NCBI RefSeq assembly: GCF_018687495.1
Contig: NZ_CP061293.1
Span: 806,001 to 870,000 of the forward strand
Source: Polynucleobacter sp. MWH-Svant-W18
Lineage (GTDB): Bacteria > Pseudomonadota > Gammaproteobacteria > Burkholderiales > Burkholderiaceae
Direction of reading: 5' to 3'
Length of the DNA stretch: 64,000 nucleotides
The notes under the pieces are model-generated. The model was not told the DNA's origin and did not search any database. It worked only from the letters and a program-made list of their open reading frames with translations. Below are positions 1 through 10,574 of this stretch, in pieces. Made by a program: the position numbers and the translations under genes. Every line of letters begins with the position of its first letter. Position 1 is the first letter of the stretch.

Positions 1-1482
1 GCCTCATATCTGCAAACGCTTCACCTAGAAAAGGGTGCAAGGGTGGCATTAATGTATCCCAATGTCATTGAGTATCTGGTTGCCATGATTGGCACACTGC
101 GGGCAGGTTATGTAGTCGTGAATATCAACCCGCTGTACACGGCACGAGAACTCGAAGCTCAGCTAGAAGATAGTGGGGCAGCAGTTCTAGTAATGATGGA
201 GAACTTTGCGCACGTTTATCAACAAATCAAGCCATTAGCTTGCATTCAGAAGGTGATTGTCAGTAGCCCAGGGGACTTAATGGGTTTCAAAGGGCATTTG
301 ATTAATTGGATTGCAAGAGACATCAAGAAGCTGATTCCCCCTTGGGAATTTACGCATATTGCATTTAAAGAGGCTCTCAAAACCGGCAGCCAGCATCATT
401 TCATACGGCCCTCTATTGACTTAGATGACATTGCCTTTTTGCAATACACCGGAGGCACGACAGGCACTTCAAAGGGTGCCATCTTGCTTCACAGAAATGT
501 TTTATCCAATGTGATGCAGATAGAGGTTTGGCTTGATCCAGCACTTAAACAAAAACCAGAACAACAGTTAGTCTTTCTGTGTGCATTACCGATGACCCAT
601 ATTTTTGCGCTTACTGCATGCGCTATGCTGGGTATTACTAAAGGTGGCTTGCTGGTTTTAGTGCCTAATCCACGCGACATTACTGGCTTTATCAAATTGC
701 TCATCAAGCATCCGAATATTAATATCTTCCCCGGTGTCAATACACTATTTCATGCGTTGATACATCGGCCAGAGTTTAAGAAGGTCAAGCTACCCCATCT
801 ATTAGTGACGATCGGTGGTGGTATGGCGGTGCATCAAAAAACAGCTGATCATTGGCAGGCTCTAACAGGAGTACCCATTGCACAAGGCTATGGCCTCTCA
901 GAAACCTCTCCTGTAGTGTGTGTGAACACGCCTTTGGAAAAGCATTTCACAGGGCATATTGGCATGCCCTTACCCAGTACACAGCTTGCCATTTTGGATG
1001 ATGACGGAGTTGAGCTCCCACAAGGCACTCCCGGTGAAATTGCCATTAAGGGTCCTCAAGTCATGGCAGGCTATTGGAATAAGCCCGATGAGACTAAGCA
1101 CTGTATGACAGTAGATGGTTTCTTTAAGTCTGGTGATATTGGACTCATTAGCCCTGAAGGCTACGTCGAAATTGTTGATCGTAAGAAAGACATGATTGTG
1201 GTGGCTGGATATAAGGTGTTTCCAAACGATGTAGAAGATCACCTAGTACAAATGAATGGCATTAAAGAGTGCGCTGTGATCGGCGTACCGCATCGCAAAT
1301 TGGGCGAGATTGTCAAAGCTTATGTGGTGAGAGATAACCACCATCTGACGGAAGCCGATATCTTGCAATACTGCAAAGAGCATATGACGAGCTACAAACG
1401 ACCCAGAAAAGTGGTCTTCATTAATGAGCTACCAAAATCCATCGTGGGTAAGATCTTGCGCCGAGAGCTTAGAGATCAATAA
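1..1482 (+). CDS. fadD: Long-chain fatty acid-CoA ligase, 5' truncated by the window edge
   Basis: The reading frame is open from base 1, so the true start lies outside the window and the GTG at 43 is not a real start. The enzyme activates fatty acids to acyl-CoA through an acyl-adenylate, using ATP and CoA. Visible adenylate-forming motifs in order are the P-loop-like LQYTGGTTGTSKGA (about bases 439-480), GYGLSETSP (about 888-915), the hinge and ATP-ribose region KSGDIGL...DRKKDMIVVAGYKVFP (about 1126-1222), and the C-terminal catalytic lysine region PKSIVGKILRREL. About 494 residues are present of the usual 550-560. The gene ends 9 bases before the convergent outer-membrane gene, and no clear terminator separates them. 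Family assignment is firm; long-chain specificity is inferred from similarity to FadD. Confidence 0.92.
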   Translation, partial: ASYLQTLHLEKGARVALMYPNVIEYLVAMIGTLRAGYVVVNINPLYTARELEAQLEDSGAAVLVMMENFAHVYQQIKPLACIQKVIVSSPGDLMGFKGHLINWIARDIKKLIPPWEFTHIAFKEALKTGSQHHFIRPSIDLDDIAFLQYTGGTTGTSKGAILLHRNVLSNVMQIEVWLDPALKQKPEQQLVFLCALPMTHIFALTACAMLGITKGGLLVLVPNPRDITGFIKLLIKHPNINIFPGVNTLFHALIHRPEFKKVKLPHLLVTIGGGMAVHQKTADHWQALTGVPIAQGYGLSETSPVVCVNTPLEKHFTGHIGMPLPSTQLAILDDDGVELPQGTPGEIAIKGPQVMAGYWNKPDETKHCMTVDGFFKSGDIGLISPEGYVEIVDRKKDMIVVAGYKVFPNDVEDHLVQMNGIKECAVIGVPHRKLGEIVKAYVVRDNHHLTEADILQYCKEHMTSYKRPRKVVFINELPKSIVGKILRRELRDQ

Positions 1483-1491
1483 GTCGTATTC

Positions 1492-2355
1492 TTAATCCCA
1501 ACGATATTGCCAAGATACGCCAAGTGCGTTGTAGCTAGTATTGGTATTTGAGTAAACCCCAGTGCTGCCGGTTAAGCGAATTGAGTTATGTTGATTAATG
1601 GGATAGGAGAAGGTGCTCCCAAAGCGCCAGTTTTCTTGTGCGCTTCCTGCTGGTAAACCATTGACATATTTTTGCCCCCCAAAGAAGTAGGTGGCATCGC
1701 CAGAAATCCAAGCGGTATTGGGAAAGTAATAAATCACATGGGTTTCAGTGGAATAGACTGGATTCTGGGAAAGAGTGTTGCTCCCCAGATAGTTTGTATT
1801 GCTCGTAAAAATGGAAGCCATGCCGGCTAATTCAAAACGCCATGGACCGACTGCTTGTGATGCTCCAATTCCAGGCTGTATGACAGAACGATTTCCACCA
1901 ACATTGACTATCTGATTATTGTTGTACTTCCCCCAAGGAATCGTTGCCGCCAAACTAGCGCCAATAATGAGGTCTTGTTGATAGTTTTTAAAATCATTGA
2001 GTGAGAGCGCGGGTGCACCATATAAATTGACTGAGGCCTTGATGACGGGGTCTGAAAGGCCTTCGGCAGATGCATTGATTGCTTGGCCACTGATAGTACC
2101 GGTACCCGATAACTCTGAGTAGGGGAGTACGAGGCTCAATCTTCCTGATTGACCGGCAACGTCAATCACATGGGTAAGACTAACTGCTTCAGTGGTTAAT
2201 GTATAGGAGCCGCTTTTTGCTTGGGCAATGCCGCCAGTGATAAAGCTCATTCCAATGGGAGCATTGGAATACGCACGCGCTTCGATTTCTTGAGCCTGGG
2301 AGGAGGTGGATGCCAATCCAAAGACGCAGACCCAGAAAAGATTTCTGAGCAACAC
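1492..2355 (-). CDS. Predicted outer-membrane beta-barrel protein (MetA-pathway phenol degradation-like family)
   Basis: This protein of about 287 residues resembles the outer-membrane family often labelled 'MetA-pathway of phenol degradation' (PF13557). With the GTG start at 2355 it opens with a good Sec signal peptide (LLRNLFWVCVFGLASTSSQA, cleavage before QE), and an AGGGGG stretch lies 12 bases upstream. A longer TTG start at 2409 would overlap the upstream gene and add about 18 residues before the signal peptide, so the shorter start is preferred. The mature part has alternating short strands rich in Gly, Ser, Asn and aromatic residues and ends in QYRWD, close to the aromatic C-terminus of barrels. 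Family members are thought to act in uptake of hydrophobic compounds; the substrate here is unknown. Confidence 0.7.
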   Translation of the reverse strand: MLLRNLFWVCVFGLASTSSQAQEIEARAYSNAPIGMSFITGGIAQAKSGSYTLTTEAVSLTHVIDVAGQSGRLSLVLPYSELSGTGTISGQAINASAEGLSDPVIKASVNLYGAPALSLNDFKNYQQDLIIGASLAATIPWGKYNNNQIVNVGGNRSVIQPGIGASQAVGPWRFELAGMASIFTSNTNYLGSNTLSQNPVYSTETHVIYYFPNTAWISGDATYFFGGQKYVNGLPAGSAQENWRFGSTFSYPINQHNSIRLTGSTGVYSNTNTSYNALGVSWQYRWD

Positions 2356-2380
2356 GCTAAGACTGTGCCCCCTAAAAAAA

Positions 2381-2920
2381 CTAATGCTCAACAGATTTCT
2401 TTTTACCAAACAAAATGCTCACGGTTGCATTCGAACCTAGAGCCATCTTCATGCCGATGAAAACCAAATATGGCCATACGATCAGCCAATAGACAATAGA
2501 CATGGCCAATACTTTTAAAGGGTTTCTTTCTCCAAATGCGGAGAGAGAATTAAAAAAGCTCTTACCATGAAATAGACCCTCAACACCAGCTTCAACATAG
2601 TTCAGAGCGAGTACCACAATGATGTACAGAAGCGACTCGTAAAATAGCGACTTAATAATGCCATTCGATTTAGTAATGTTGATTGGAAATATGGCTTGTG
2701 CAATCAACATAAATTTGGCACAGAGGCCAGCTTTAATCATTGCAATGCCAAAAATGGAGAGTGGTATCGGGCGCTCATCTAGCGTTGTAGCGCCTAAGAA
2801 AGCAAGTGCACAAAACCAGGCACCGAAATATAAGGTGAGCGCTAAAGCCTGCTTTGCTTCATTCTCAATCTTCTGTTTGAAGCCTTCAGAATGGCCTGGA
2901 GCAGTGCTAGGTGTATTCAT
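2381..2920 (-). CDS. Hypothetical four-helix inner-membrane protein
   Basis: This 179-residue protein is not one I recognise by name. Four hydrophobic segments are visible at about residues 25-45, 52-78, 90-112 and 134-162. A short polar N-terminus (MNTPSTAPGHSEGFKQKIENE) and a basic C-terminus (FGKKKSVEH) flank them. It starts at an ATG only 2 bases after the stop of the upstream tRNA hydroxylase gene, so the two are probably co-transcribed. The outer-membrane gene follows 25 bases downstream. No catalytic motif is visible. A role in membrane physiology can only be guessed. Confidence 0.75.
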   Translation of the reverse strand: MNTPSTAPGHSEGFKQKIENEAKQALALTLYFGAWFCALAFLGATTLDERPIPLSIFGIAMIKAGLCAKFMLIAQAIFPINITKSNGIIKSLFYESLLYIIVVLALNYVEAGVEGLFHGKSFFNSLSAFGERNPLKVLAMSIVYWLIVWPYLVFIGMKMALGSNATVSILFGKKKSVEH

Positions 2921-2922
2921 GA

Positions 2923-4239
2923 TTAGGCGTTACAGCAAGATTCGCCGCTAGAGCAGGAGGAGCTTACTTCAATAGGAGCAGGCTCTTGGGTGTAGCGTGC
3001 AATAAAGGCATGTTTGCTTCTTAATGGGAGCTTGATCCACACAAAGTGACCAGATCCCGGTGCAACATCAATCGGCTCACCATTGAGATTCCACATGGCG
3101 TCTAAAACAATATCTTGATTTCCTTGTGGTTCGATGATTTCGAGTTTGTCACCAATCGCAAAGCGATTTTTGACATCAACTTTGACGCGACCTGTAGCAT
3201 CAACTTCCAGAGTCTCGCCAACATAGAGGCTTCTACCGGAGAGAGAGTGGCCTCTCATATAGAGCTGGTAATCCTTATCGTGGTGACGCTCATAAAAACC
3301 ATCGGTGTAACCACGATTAGCTAGACCTTCAAGGTTACCAAGCAGGGTGGTATTAAACGGTTTGCCAGCAACCGCATCATCAATCGCTGAGCGATACGCT
3401 TGGCATGTACGAGAGACGTAATAAGGTGACTTGGTGCGACCCTCAATCTTGAAAGAGTCCACACCCATTTTGGTGAGTCGCTCGATATGTTCCACCGCAC
3501 GCAAATCTTTTGAGTTCATGATGTAAGTGCCATGCTCATCTTCTTCCATTGGCATCAATTCATCAGGCCTTCTGGCTTCTTGTAGGAGAACGACATCACC
3601 ATTGCTATTTTGCTGCCCAGGCTTCACCTTGTAGTCCCAGCGACAGGCATTAGTGCAAGCACCTTGGTTGGAGTCGCGATGCGACATATAGCCCGATAAG
3701 AGGCAGCGGCCAGAGTAGGCAATACATAAGGCACCATGCACAAATACCTCAAGTTCCATCTCAGGGCAGTCTTGACGAACTTCTTCGATCTCATCAAAAG
3801 AAAGCTCACGCGACAAGATGACGCGACTAATTCCAACTGAGCGCCAGAACTTAGCAGATGCACCATTGACAGTATTTGCTTGTACCGATAAATGAACAGG
3901 CATATCAGGCCAAGCTTCTCTCGCCATCATGATCAAACCAGGATCAGACATGATGAGCGCATCGGGTTTTAGGGCAACGACTGGCGACATATCCTTGATA
4001 TAGGTGCGCGTCTTTGCGCCATGCGGCAATAAGTTAGAAACTAGGTAAAACTTTTTTCCCAATTCATGGGCGGTATCGATGCCTTGTTTGAGCACTTCGA
4101 TCTTGCCAAAGTCATTATTACGAACCCGCAAGGAATAACGTGGCTGACCAGCATAAATTGCATCTGCTCCGAATTCAAAAGCGGTGCGCAGCATAGCTAG
4201 GCTGCCGGCCGGTGCTAAAAGTTCTGGCGTCTTATTCAT
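2923..4239 (-). CDS. trhP: Peptidase U32 family protein, tRNA hydroxylation protein P (YegQ/TrhP-like)
   Basis: The protein has 438 residues, close to E. coli YegQ/TrhP (453). It carries the U32 N-terminus PELLAPAGSLAMLRTAFEFG and the cysteine-rich block CIAYSGRCLLSGYMSHRD...GACTNACRWDY near residues 170-205, thought to bind an iron-sulfur cluster. TrhP proteins make 5-hydroxyuridine at wobble position 34 of some tRNAs; peptidase activity is no longer considered the role of this subgroup. The ATG at 4239 is chosen because it gives MNKTPELLAPAG, the family N-terminus. The C-terminus has an odd cysteine-rich tail, SSSCSSGESCCNA. A tRNA gene lies just upstream on the same strand, separated by a terminator. 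Confidence 0.85.
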   Translation of the reverse strand: MNKTPELLAPAGSLAMLRTAFEFGADAIYAGQPRYSLRVRNNDFGKIEVLKQGIDTAHELGKKFYLVSNLLPHGAKTRTYIKDMSPVVALKPDALIMSDPGLIMMAREAWPDMPVHLSVQANTVNGASAKFWRSVGISRVILSRELSFDEIEEVRQDCPEMELEVFVHGALCIAYSGRCLLSGYMSHRDSNQGACTNACRWDYKVKPGQQNSNGDVVLLQEARRPDELMPMEEDEHGTYIMNSKDLRAVEHIERLTKMGVDSFKIEGRTKSPYYVSRTCQAYRSAIDDAVAGKPFNTTLLGNLEGLANRGYTDGFYERHHDKDYQLYMRGHSLSGRSLYVGETLEVDATGRVKVDVKNRFAIGDKLEIIEPQGNQDIVLDAMWNLNGEPIDVAPGSGHFVWIKLPLRSKHAFIARYTQEPAPIEVSSSCSSGESCCNA

Positions 4240-4300
4240 GGGCTCTATTTTAGTGTGGGGAGGCACTTTCGGGTTGACTTCAAGTATCAAAGTGTCACAA

Positions 4301-4328
4301 AAAGAAAAAACCACCTAAAAAGGTGGTT
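4301..4328 (-). terminator. Rho-independent terminator after tRNA-Asn
   Basis: On the minus strand the sequence AACCACCT, a TTTT loop and AGGTGGTT form an 8-bp stem followed by a run of T. It lies about 10 bases past the CCA end of tRNA-Asn and before the trhP start, so it should end the tRNA transcript. Confidence 0.8.
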
Positions 4329-4337
4329 TTCAATGTT

Positions 4338-4413
4338 TGGCTCCTCGACCTGGGCTCGAACCAGGGACCTACGGATTAACAGTCCGGCGCTCTACCGACT
4401 GAGCTATCGAGGA
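4338..4413 (-). tRNA. tRNA-Asn (anticodon GTT)
   Basis: The minus strand reads a complete 76-nt cloverleaf. The acceptor stem TCCTCGA pairs with TCGAGGA, the D-arm contains AGCTCAGTCGGTAGAGC, the anticodon loop CTGTTAA carries GTT, the T-loop is TTCGAGC, and the 3' CCA is encoded. It is expressed from an extended -10 promoter just upstream and ends at a strong hairpin. Confidence 0.97.
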
Positions 4414-4423
4414 ATAAGCCGAT

Positions 4424-4432
4424 ATTATAGCA
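4424..4432 (-). promoter_or_regulatory. Extended -10 promoter of tRNA-Asn
   Basis: The minus strand reads TGCTATAAT, a perfect TGn extended -10 element with a consensus TATAAT hexamer, placing transcription start a few bases before the tRNA 5' end. I see no good -35, which fits extended -10 promoters. The element lies directly in front of the thiD ATG (4435), so the two divergent genes are packed head to head. Confidence 0.6.
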
Positions 4433-4434
4433 AG

Positions 4435-5316
4435 ATGCGCTCACCTCATCCCACATCCGTACAGATCCCCAAAGTACTGACTATTGCTGGCTCGGACAGT
4501 GGCGGCGGGGCAGGCTTACAGGCTGACCTCAAGGTCATTACAGCTCTAGGCGGATTTGGCATGTCGGTGATTACTGCCATTACGGCACAAAATACGCTGG
4601 GCGTGACACGGATTCAGGATGTGGATTTGGATGTCGTTGAAGCACAAATGGATGCGGTTCTATTGGACATCGGCGCAGATATTGTCAAGATTGGGATGTT
4701 GGCTAGCCCAGAAATCGTGCGCACTGTCGCTCAATCTTTACGTCGCCATGGCATCAAACGCATTGTGCTTGACCCTGTATTGCGCGCTACTTCAGGTGCA
4801 AGTTTGGGTGGTGATGACACGGCACAGGCGATGATTGCTGAGTTATTTCCGATGGCAACACTGATCACTCCCAATATGGATGAGGCTGCTTTGTTATTAG
4901 GTCACGATATTACTGGAGCGAATGATTTCCAATTGGCCGCACAAGAATTACTCGAGATGGGGCCACAAGCGGTATTGATCAAAGGCGGACATTTGGATGC
5001 AACGCATACTCAAATCACGGATTTTCTGTTGTGGAAAACGCTTGAAGATGGACTCGAAGTCATTCAATCGAAGGCGTTCAAACACGATCGCGTTGATACA
5101 CTCAATACCCATGGCACAGGTTGTTCTCTAGCTTCAGCGATTGCAACCTATTTAGCTGACGGTCATGATTTGAGTCATGCAGTGGCAAAGGCGATAGCTT
5201 ATGTGGAAGCAGGTTTGGAGGCAGGTCGTTTCTTAAGTATTGGCGAGGGTCCAGGACCCCTGTGGCATATGCACGATTTCTACCCAACAGCCATGCCTGG
5301 AGAACCCAAGTCTTAG
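4435..5316 (+). CDS. thiD: Hydroxymethylpyrimidine/phosphomethylpyrimidine kinase
   Basis: The 293-residue protein phosphorylates HMP and HMP-phosphate to HMP-diphosphate, the pyrimidine substrate joined by ThiE. It shows the family N-terminal motif [16 protein letters not shown] near residue 20, [11 protein letters not shown] in the middle, and the C-terminal ribokinase-like motif [20 protein letters not shown] with the catalytic Asp/anion-hole glycines. The ATG at 4435 is used; the frame is open further upstream but that would translate the antisense of tRNA-Asn. No good ribosome-binding site is visible. It is convergent with thiE and their stop codons overlap. Confidence 0.93.
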   Translation: MRSPHPTSVQIPKVLTIAGSDSGGGAGLQADLKVITALGGFGMSVITAITAQNTLGVTRIQDVDLDVVEAQMDAVLLDIGADIVKIGMLASPEIVRTVAQSLRRHGIKRIVLDPVLRATSGASLGGDDTAQAMIAELFPMATLITPNMDEAALLLGHDITGANDFQLAAQELLEMGPQAVLIKGGHLDATHTQITDFLLWKTLEDGLEVIQSKAFKHDRVDTLNTHGTGCSLASAIATYLADGHDLSHAVAKAIAYVEAGLEAGRFLSIGEGPGPLWHMHDFYPTAMPGEPKS

Positions 5317-6239
5317 TTGCGCATTAATTCTTGTAAGTGTTTGACTGCCGCTTTTGGATCTTTAGCTTCAGTGATTGCTCTGACCACTGCGATAGAGCCA
5401 ACCCCACTTTTGGCTACTGCACGAATACTATCTTGATCAATGCCACCGATGGCAACCAGTGGATAGTGGCTCATAAGTTTGGCATATTGATATAAACGAC
5501 CCAAGCCTTGTGGGGCAGTAGCCATCTTCTTCAAATTCGTAGGGAAGATTGCGCCCATGGCAATATAGCTCGGGCAAAAACGGTCGGCATAAGTCATCTC
5601 AGCATAACCATGCGTGCTCAAGCCTAGCCTTAATCCTGCAGACCGAATTTCTGCAAGGTCAGCTGTCGCTAAATCTTCTTGACCTAAGTGAACGCCGTAG
5701 GCTCCAGCATCAATCGCTTCATCCCAATAGTCATTGATGAATAGCAGGGTCTTGCTTCCCTCAACGGCTTTCACCGCTTCCCGAATTTGCTTGCGGATTT
5801 TGGATTTGTCATCTGACTTATAGCGTAACTGTACAGTTGGTAGTTCTGCTTCGACCATGCGCTTGACCCAATCTGCATCAGGCATCACACCATACAAGCC
5901 TAAACGCTTGGGGCATTCTGCAAAGGCATTGGGGTTCATATTGCGAGTCCATGGCAGTAAATCAAAATGCTCTGGACGATTAGGCCACTTCAGAGCATTA
6001 AATCCACCATCACCTTGGGCCATACGTGACCAAGCTTTACCTAGGGTCTTTGCATCAGATTCAATAAACCCCATCTCAATGGCAGCCAGGGCACCAGCGA
6101 GCTCGTAATGATCGGCTGCTGCTTCATTATCAATTCTTGGGGGTGGTCTATCTAGAGTAAACCGAGGAATCGGCAGACATAAATCATCATTGCGATGGGC
6201 AGCAACAATTTGATCGGCAAGATCGCGAATGAGGCTCAT
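5313..6239 (-). CDS. thiE: Thiamin phosphate synthase with an N-terminal extension
   Basis: The enzyme joins HMP-PP and thiazole phosphate to give thiamin monophosphate. ThiE motifs occupy about residues 115-305: VQLRYK, FINDYWDEAIDAGAYGVHLG, GLSTHGYAEM, MGAIFPT, AIGGID and GVGSIAVV. The protein is 308 residues against about 210 for E. coli ThiE; the first 105 or so residues form an extra segment rich in Trp, Pro and His (for example AWSRMAQGDGGF and WPNRPEHFDLLPW). I recall similar long forms in Burkholderiaceae, so the extension is probably a family trait, of unknown function. It is the last gene of the thiC operon, 4 bases after thiG. Confidence 0.9.
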   Translation of the reverse strand: MSLIRDLADQIVAAHRNDDLCLPIPRFTLDRPPPRIDNEAAADHYELAGALAAIEMGFIESDAKTLGKAWSRMAQGDGGFNALKWPNRPEHFDLLPWTRNMNPNAFAECPKRLGLYGVMPDADWVKRMVEAELPTVQLRYKSDDKSKIRKQIREAVKAVEGSKTLLFINDYWDEAIDAGAYGVHLGQEDLATADLAEIRSAGLRLGLSTHGYAEMTYADRFCPSYIAMGAIFPTNLKKMATAPQGLGRLYQYAKLMSHYPLVAIGGIDQDSIRAVAKSGVGSIAVVRAITEAKDPKAAVKHLQELMRN

Positions 6240-6243
6240 GAGA

Positions 6244-7080
6244 TCAATCTACTGAATGGGGTGAAGTCTGATGCCAAAACGGCGTTCCTACCAGAGGAGT
6301 GCTAGCTTGAGCAGACGCTTGTGGTTTCATGGCGCCAGATAGATATGCTGCTCTACCTGCATCAACCGCCATTGCAAACGCTTTTGCCATTACTACAGGA
6401 TCATCTGCCAGAGCCACAGCCGTATTTAATAAGACGCCATCAAAGCCCCATTCCATGACTGCACAGGCGTGTGATGGCAGTCCTAGACCAGCATCTACAA
6501 GTAGCGGAACTCCAAGACGATCGCGCAAGAGTTTCATAGCATAGGGATTCAAAGGCCCTTGGCCAGTACCTATGGGTGCGGCCCATGGCATCACTGCCTG
6601 ACATCCCACATCGACTAAGCGCTGGCACAAAATAAGATCTTCAGTGCAATAAGGCAAAACCTTAAAACCATCTTTAATTAAAGTCTCCGCAGTTTGGACT
6701 AAGCGTAAAGTATCTGGTTGTAAGGTGTAATCGTCACCAATCAGCTCTAACTTAATCCAATCGGTCTCAAATACTTCACGGGCCATCTGCGCCGTTGTAA
6801 TCACTTCTTGAGGGCTGTGACAACCTGCAGTATTAGGCAAAACAGGTACGGCCATCTTTTTCAAGAGATCCCAAAAGCCACTGTGTGCCTCAGTTGTAGA
6901 GCTACCTTGCCGACGCAAGCTCACGGTAATCATCGCTGGATTGGATGCTGAGACAGCGTTCTCCAATACTTGCGGTGAAGGGTAGCGGGACGTACCCAGC
7001 AACAAACGACTCGCAAAGCGCTCGCCGTAAAGAATCAAGGAGTCAGTCTCATTGAGATGATTGGATAAAGTTGCTGTCAT
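6244..7080 (-). CDS. thiG: Thiazole synthase
   Basis: ThiG builds the thiazole phosphate ring from deoxyxylulose phosphate, dehydroglycine (from ThiO) and sulfur carried on ThiS thiocarboxylate. The 278-residue protein shows [13 protein letters not shown] near the N-terminus, the Schiff-base lysine region [12 protein letters not shown], and the phosphate-binding stretch [12 protein letters not shown]...[15 protein letters not shown]. The ATG at 7080 is chosen; a TTG directly before it would add one residue. It follows thiS by 3 bases, in keeping with the ThiS-ThiG complex. Confidence 0.95.
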   Translation of the reverse strand: MTATLSNHLNETDSLILYGERFASRLLLGTSRYPSPQVLENAVSASNPAMITVSLRRQGSSTTEAHSGFWDLLKKMAVPVLPNTAGCHSPQEVITTAQMAREVFETDWIKLELIGDDYTLQPDTLRLVQTAETLIKDGFKVLPYCTEDLILCQRLVDVGCQAVMPWAAPIGTGQGPLNPYAMKLLRDRLGVPLLVDAGLGLPSHACAVMEWGFDGVLLNTAVALADDPVVMAKAFAMAVDAGRAAYLSGAMKPQASAQASTPLVGTPFWHQTSPHSVD

Positions 7081-7083
7081 CAA

Positions 7084-7281
7084 TTAACCACCAGTAACCG
7101 GGGCGATGACTTCAATGTGATCATTCTCATTGAGTGCAAATTCTGCATGCTGAGTCTTGGGAACAAAATGTAAATTGACGGCCACGGCATAGGGTGGCTT
7201 AGCATCAATAAGCGCCAAGGCATCTGAGATCATGCTTCTTTGAGGAAGTTCATATTCCGTTTGATTGACGATTACACGCAT
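7084..7281 (-). CDS. thiS: Sulfur carrier protein
   Basis: This 65-residue ubiquitin-fold carrier ends in the diglycine APVTGG, which is adenylated and thiocarboxylated to hand sulfur to ThiG. Length and the C-terminal GG match the family. Its start overlaps the end of thiO by 10 bases, suggesting translational coupling. The ThiF-type adenylating enzyme is not in this window. Confidence 0.95.
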   Translation of the reverse strand: MRVIVNQTEYELPQRSMISDALALIDAKPPYAVAVNLHFVPKTQHAEFALNENDHIEVIAPVTGG

Positions 7282-8417
7282 ACAGCCACTTTCTCTTGCT
7301 TGGATTGATAAATCACGCGCAAACCCAACTCTGTTGCGGTATGGCTATCACCCAAAGCAAGAAGCTCTAAGGTGCAATCTAAGATGGCTGGCGAAATCAT
7401 AAAACCATGACGATATAAGCCGTTGATCATGATCAAATCAGCAAGCCCTGTATCTTTACGAGATTGAATCTCTGGAAGATTATTTTTCAAGGTGGGGCGG
7501 CATTGAGTCGCCATCTCTAAAATGCGGGCTTCAGCAAATCCACTGTGAACGGTATAGACAGCGCTGAGTAATTCCATGGCTGAGCGCACACTCATCTCTG
7601 AACGATCATCAGACTCGATTTCAGTAGCCCCAACGACATAAATATCATTTTCCTTGGGGGCGATATAGATAGGGTAGCGCGGGTGGATAAGGCGGGTTGG
7701 CCTTCTCAACTTGACCTCGGGAGCATGCAAGCGAATCACTTCACCCCGTACCCCTCTCAGACTATTGCTTGAATTTACCCAGGCTTCTTTTGCACCTGTG
7801 CCGCGACAATCAATCACGGCTCGAAATGAAATATCTTTGCGCAGATCTTCTGGATCAATAGTGGTATTCCAATGGCACTGAACATGCAAATTTTCTAACT
7901 CAATGCGTAGTGCATTTAATAGCTGTCGATTATCGAGTTGACCTTCATCAGGTAAATACAATCCCTGTTTAAATCGATTGGCAACACCAGGCTCAAGATT
8001 ATGGACTGCAGCAGCATCCAGTTTTACGACTGACTTTAGTTGTGCATTGTTGCGACAATTTTTTTCAAGATGGGCCGTAAATCGCTCAGCCTCACTGGCA
8101 TCTTGATGGTGCCAGAGGATTAATGTGCCGTCTTGTTGAAAAAATACGGGAGTTGAGAGCTGTTCAATCAATTCTTTCCAGCGCGGCAGACTATGAATCC
8201 CCATGCGCACTACAGAATCTTCGGTAATTGCCGATTCTGCCAGCGGAGCCAGCATGGCTGCGGCAATACGAGCAGCTGACCCGCTCGCATCGCTACTACC
8301 TTGCTCAAAAAGATCAATCTGAGCACCTTTCTGAGCAAGAGCAACTGCCAGTAGACGGCCCATTAGACCGCCACCGACAATGGCGTACTTGCTGTTCGAA
8401 AAGGTTGCGCTATTCAC
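7272..8417 (-). CDS. thiO: Glycine oxidase, FAD-dependent
   Basis: ThiO oxidises glycine to dehydroglycine for thiazole synthesis in aerobes, in place of ThiH. The FAD Rossmann motif YAIVGGGLMGRLLAVALAQKG with a downstream acidic residue (DLFEQG) lies at residues 10-40, and the substrate-domain motifs CRGTGA, RGVRGEVIRL and NGLYRHGFMISPAI follow. The GTG at 8417 is chosen (381 residues); TTG codons at 8423 and 8429 are alternatives, and no strong ribosome-binding site decides between them. It lies between thiC and thiS in the riboswitch-controlled operon. Confidence 0.9.
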   Translation of the reverse strand: MNSATFSNSKYAIVGGGLMGRLLAVALAQKGAQIDLFEQGSSDASGSAARIAAAMLAPLAESAITEDSVVRMGIHSLPRWKELIEQLSTPVFFQQDGTLILWHHQDASEAERFTAHLEKNCRNNAQLKSVVKLDAAAVHNLEPGVANRFKQGLYLPDEGQLDNRQLLNALRIELENLHVQCHWNTTIDPEDLRKDISFRAVIDCRGTGAKEAWVNSSNSLRGVRGEVIRLHAPEVKLRRPTRLIHPRYPIYIAPKENDIYVVGATEIESDDRSEMSVRSAMELLSAVYTVHSGFAEARILEMATQCRPTLKNNLPEIQSRKDTGLADLIMINGLYRHGFMISPAILDCTLELLALGDSHTATELGLRVIYQSKQEKVAVCV

Positions 8418-8434
8418 AATCAATACCAACTCGT

Positions 8435-10490
<2,056 letters not shown>

Positions 10491-10574
10491 TAATAAGGAT
10501 TTAACCACGAATTCTGAATTTGGCGCATGACTTCGATCAAGCAGGGCAAAGCGCCTCAGGAAGAGTCAATATAC

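Noticed and set aside
4255..4434. Upstream extension of the thiD frame
   Set aside because: It reads through the antisense of tRNA-Asn and its terminator, so it is an accidental open frame.
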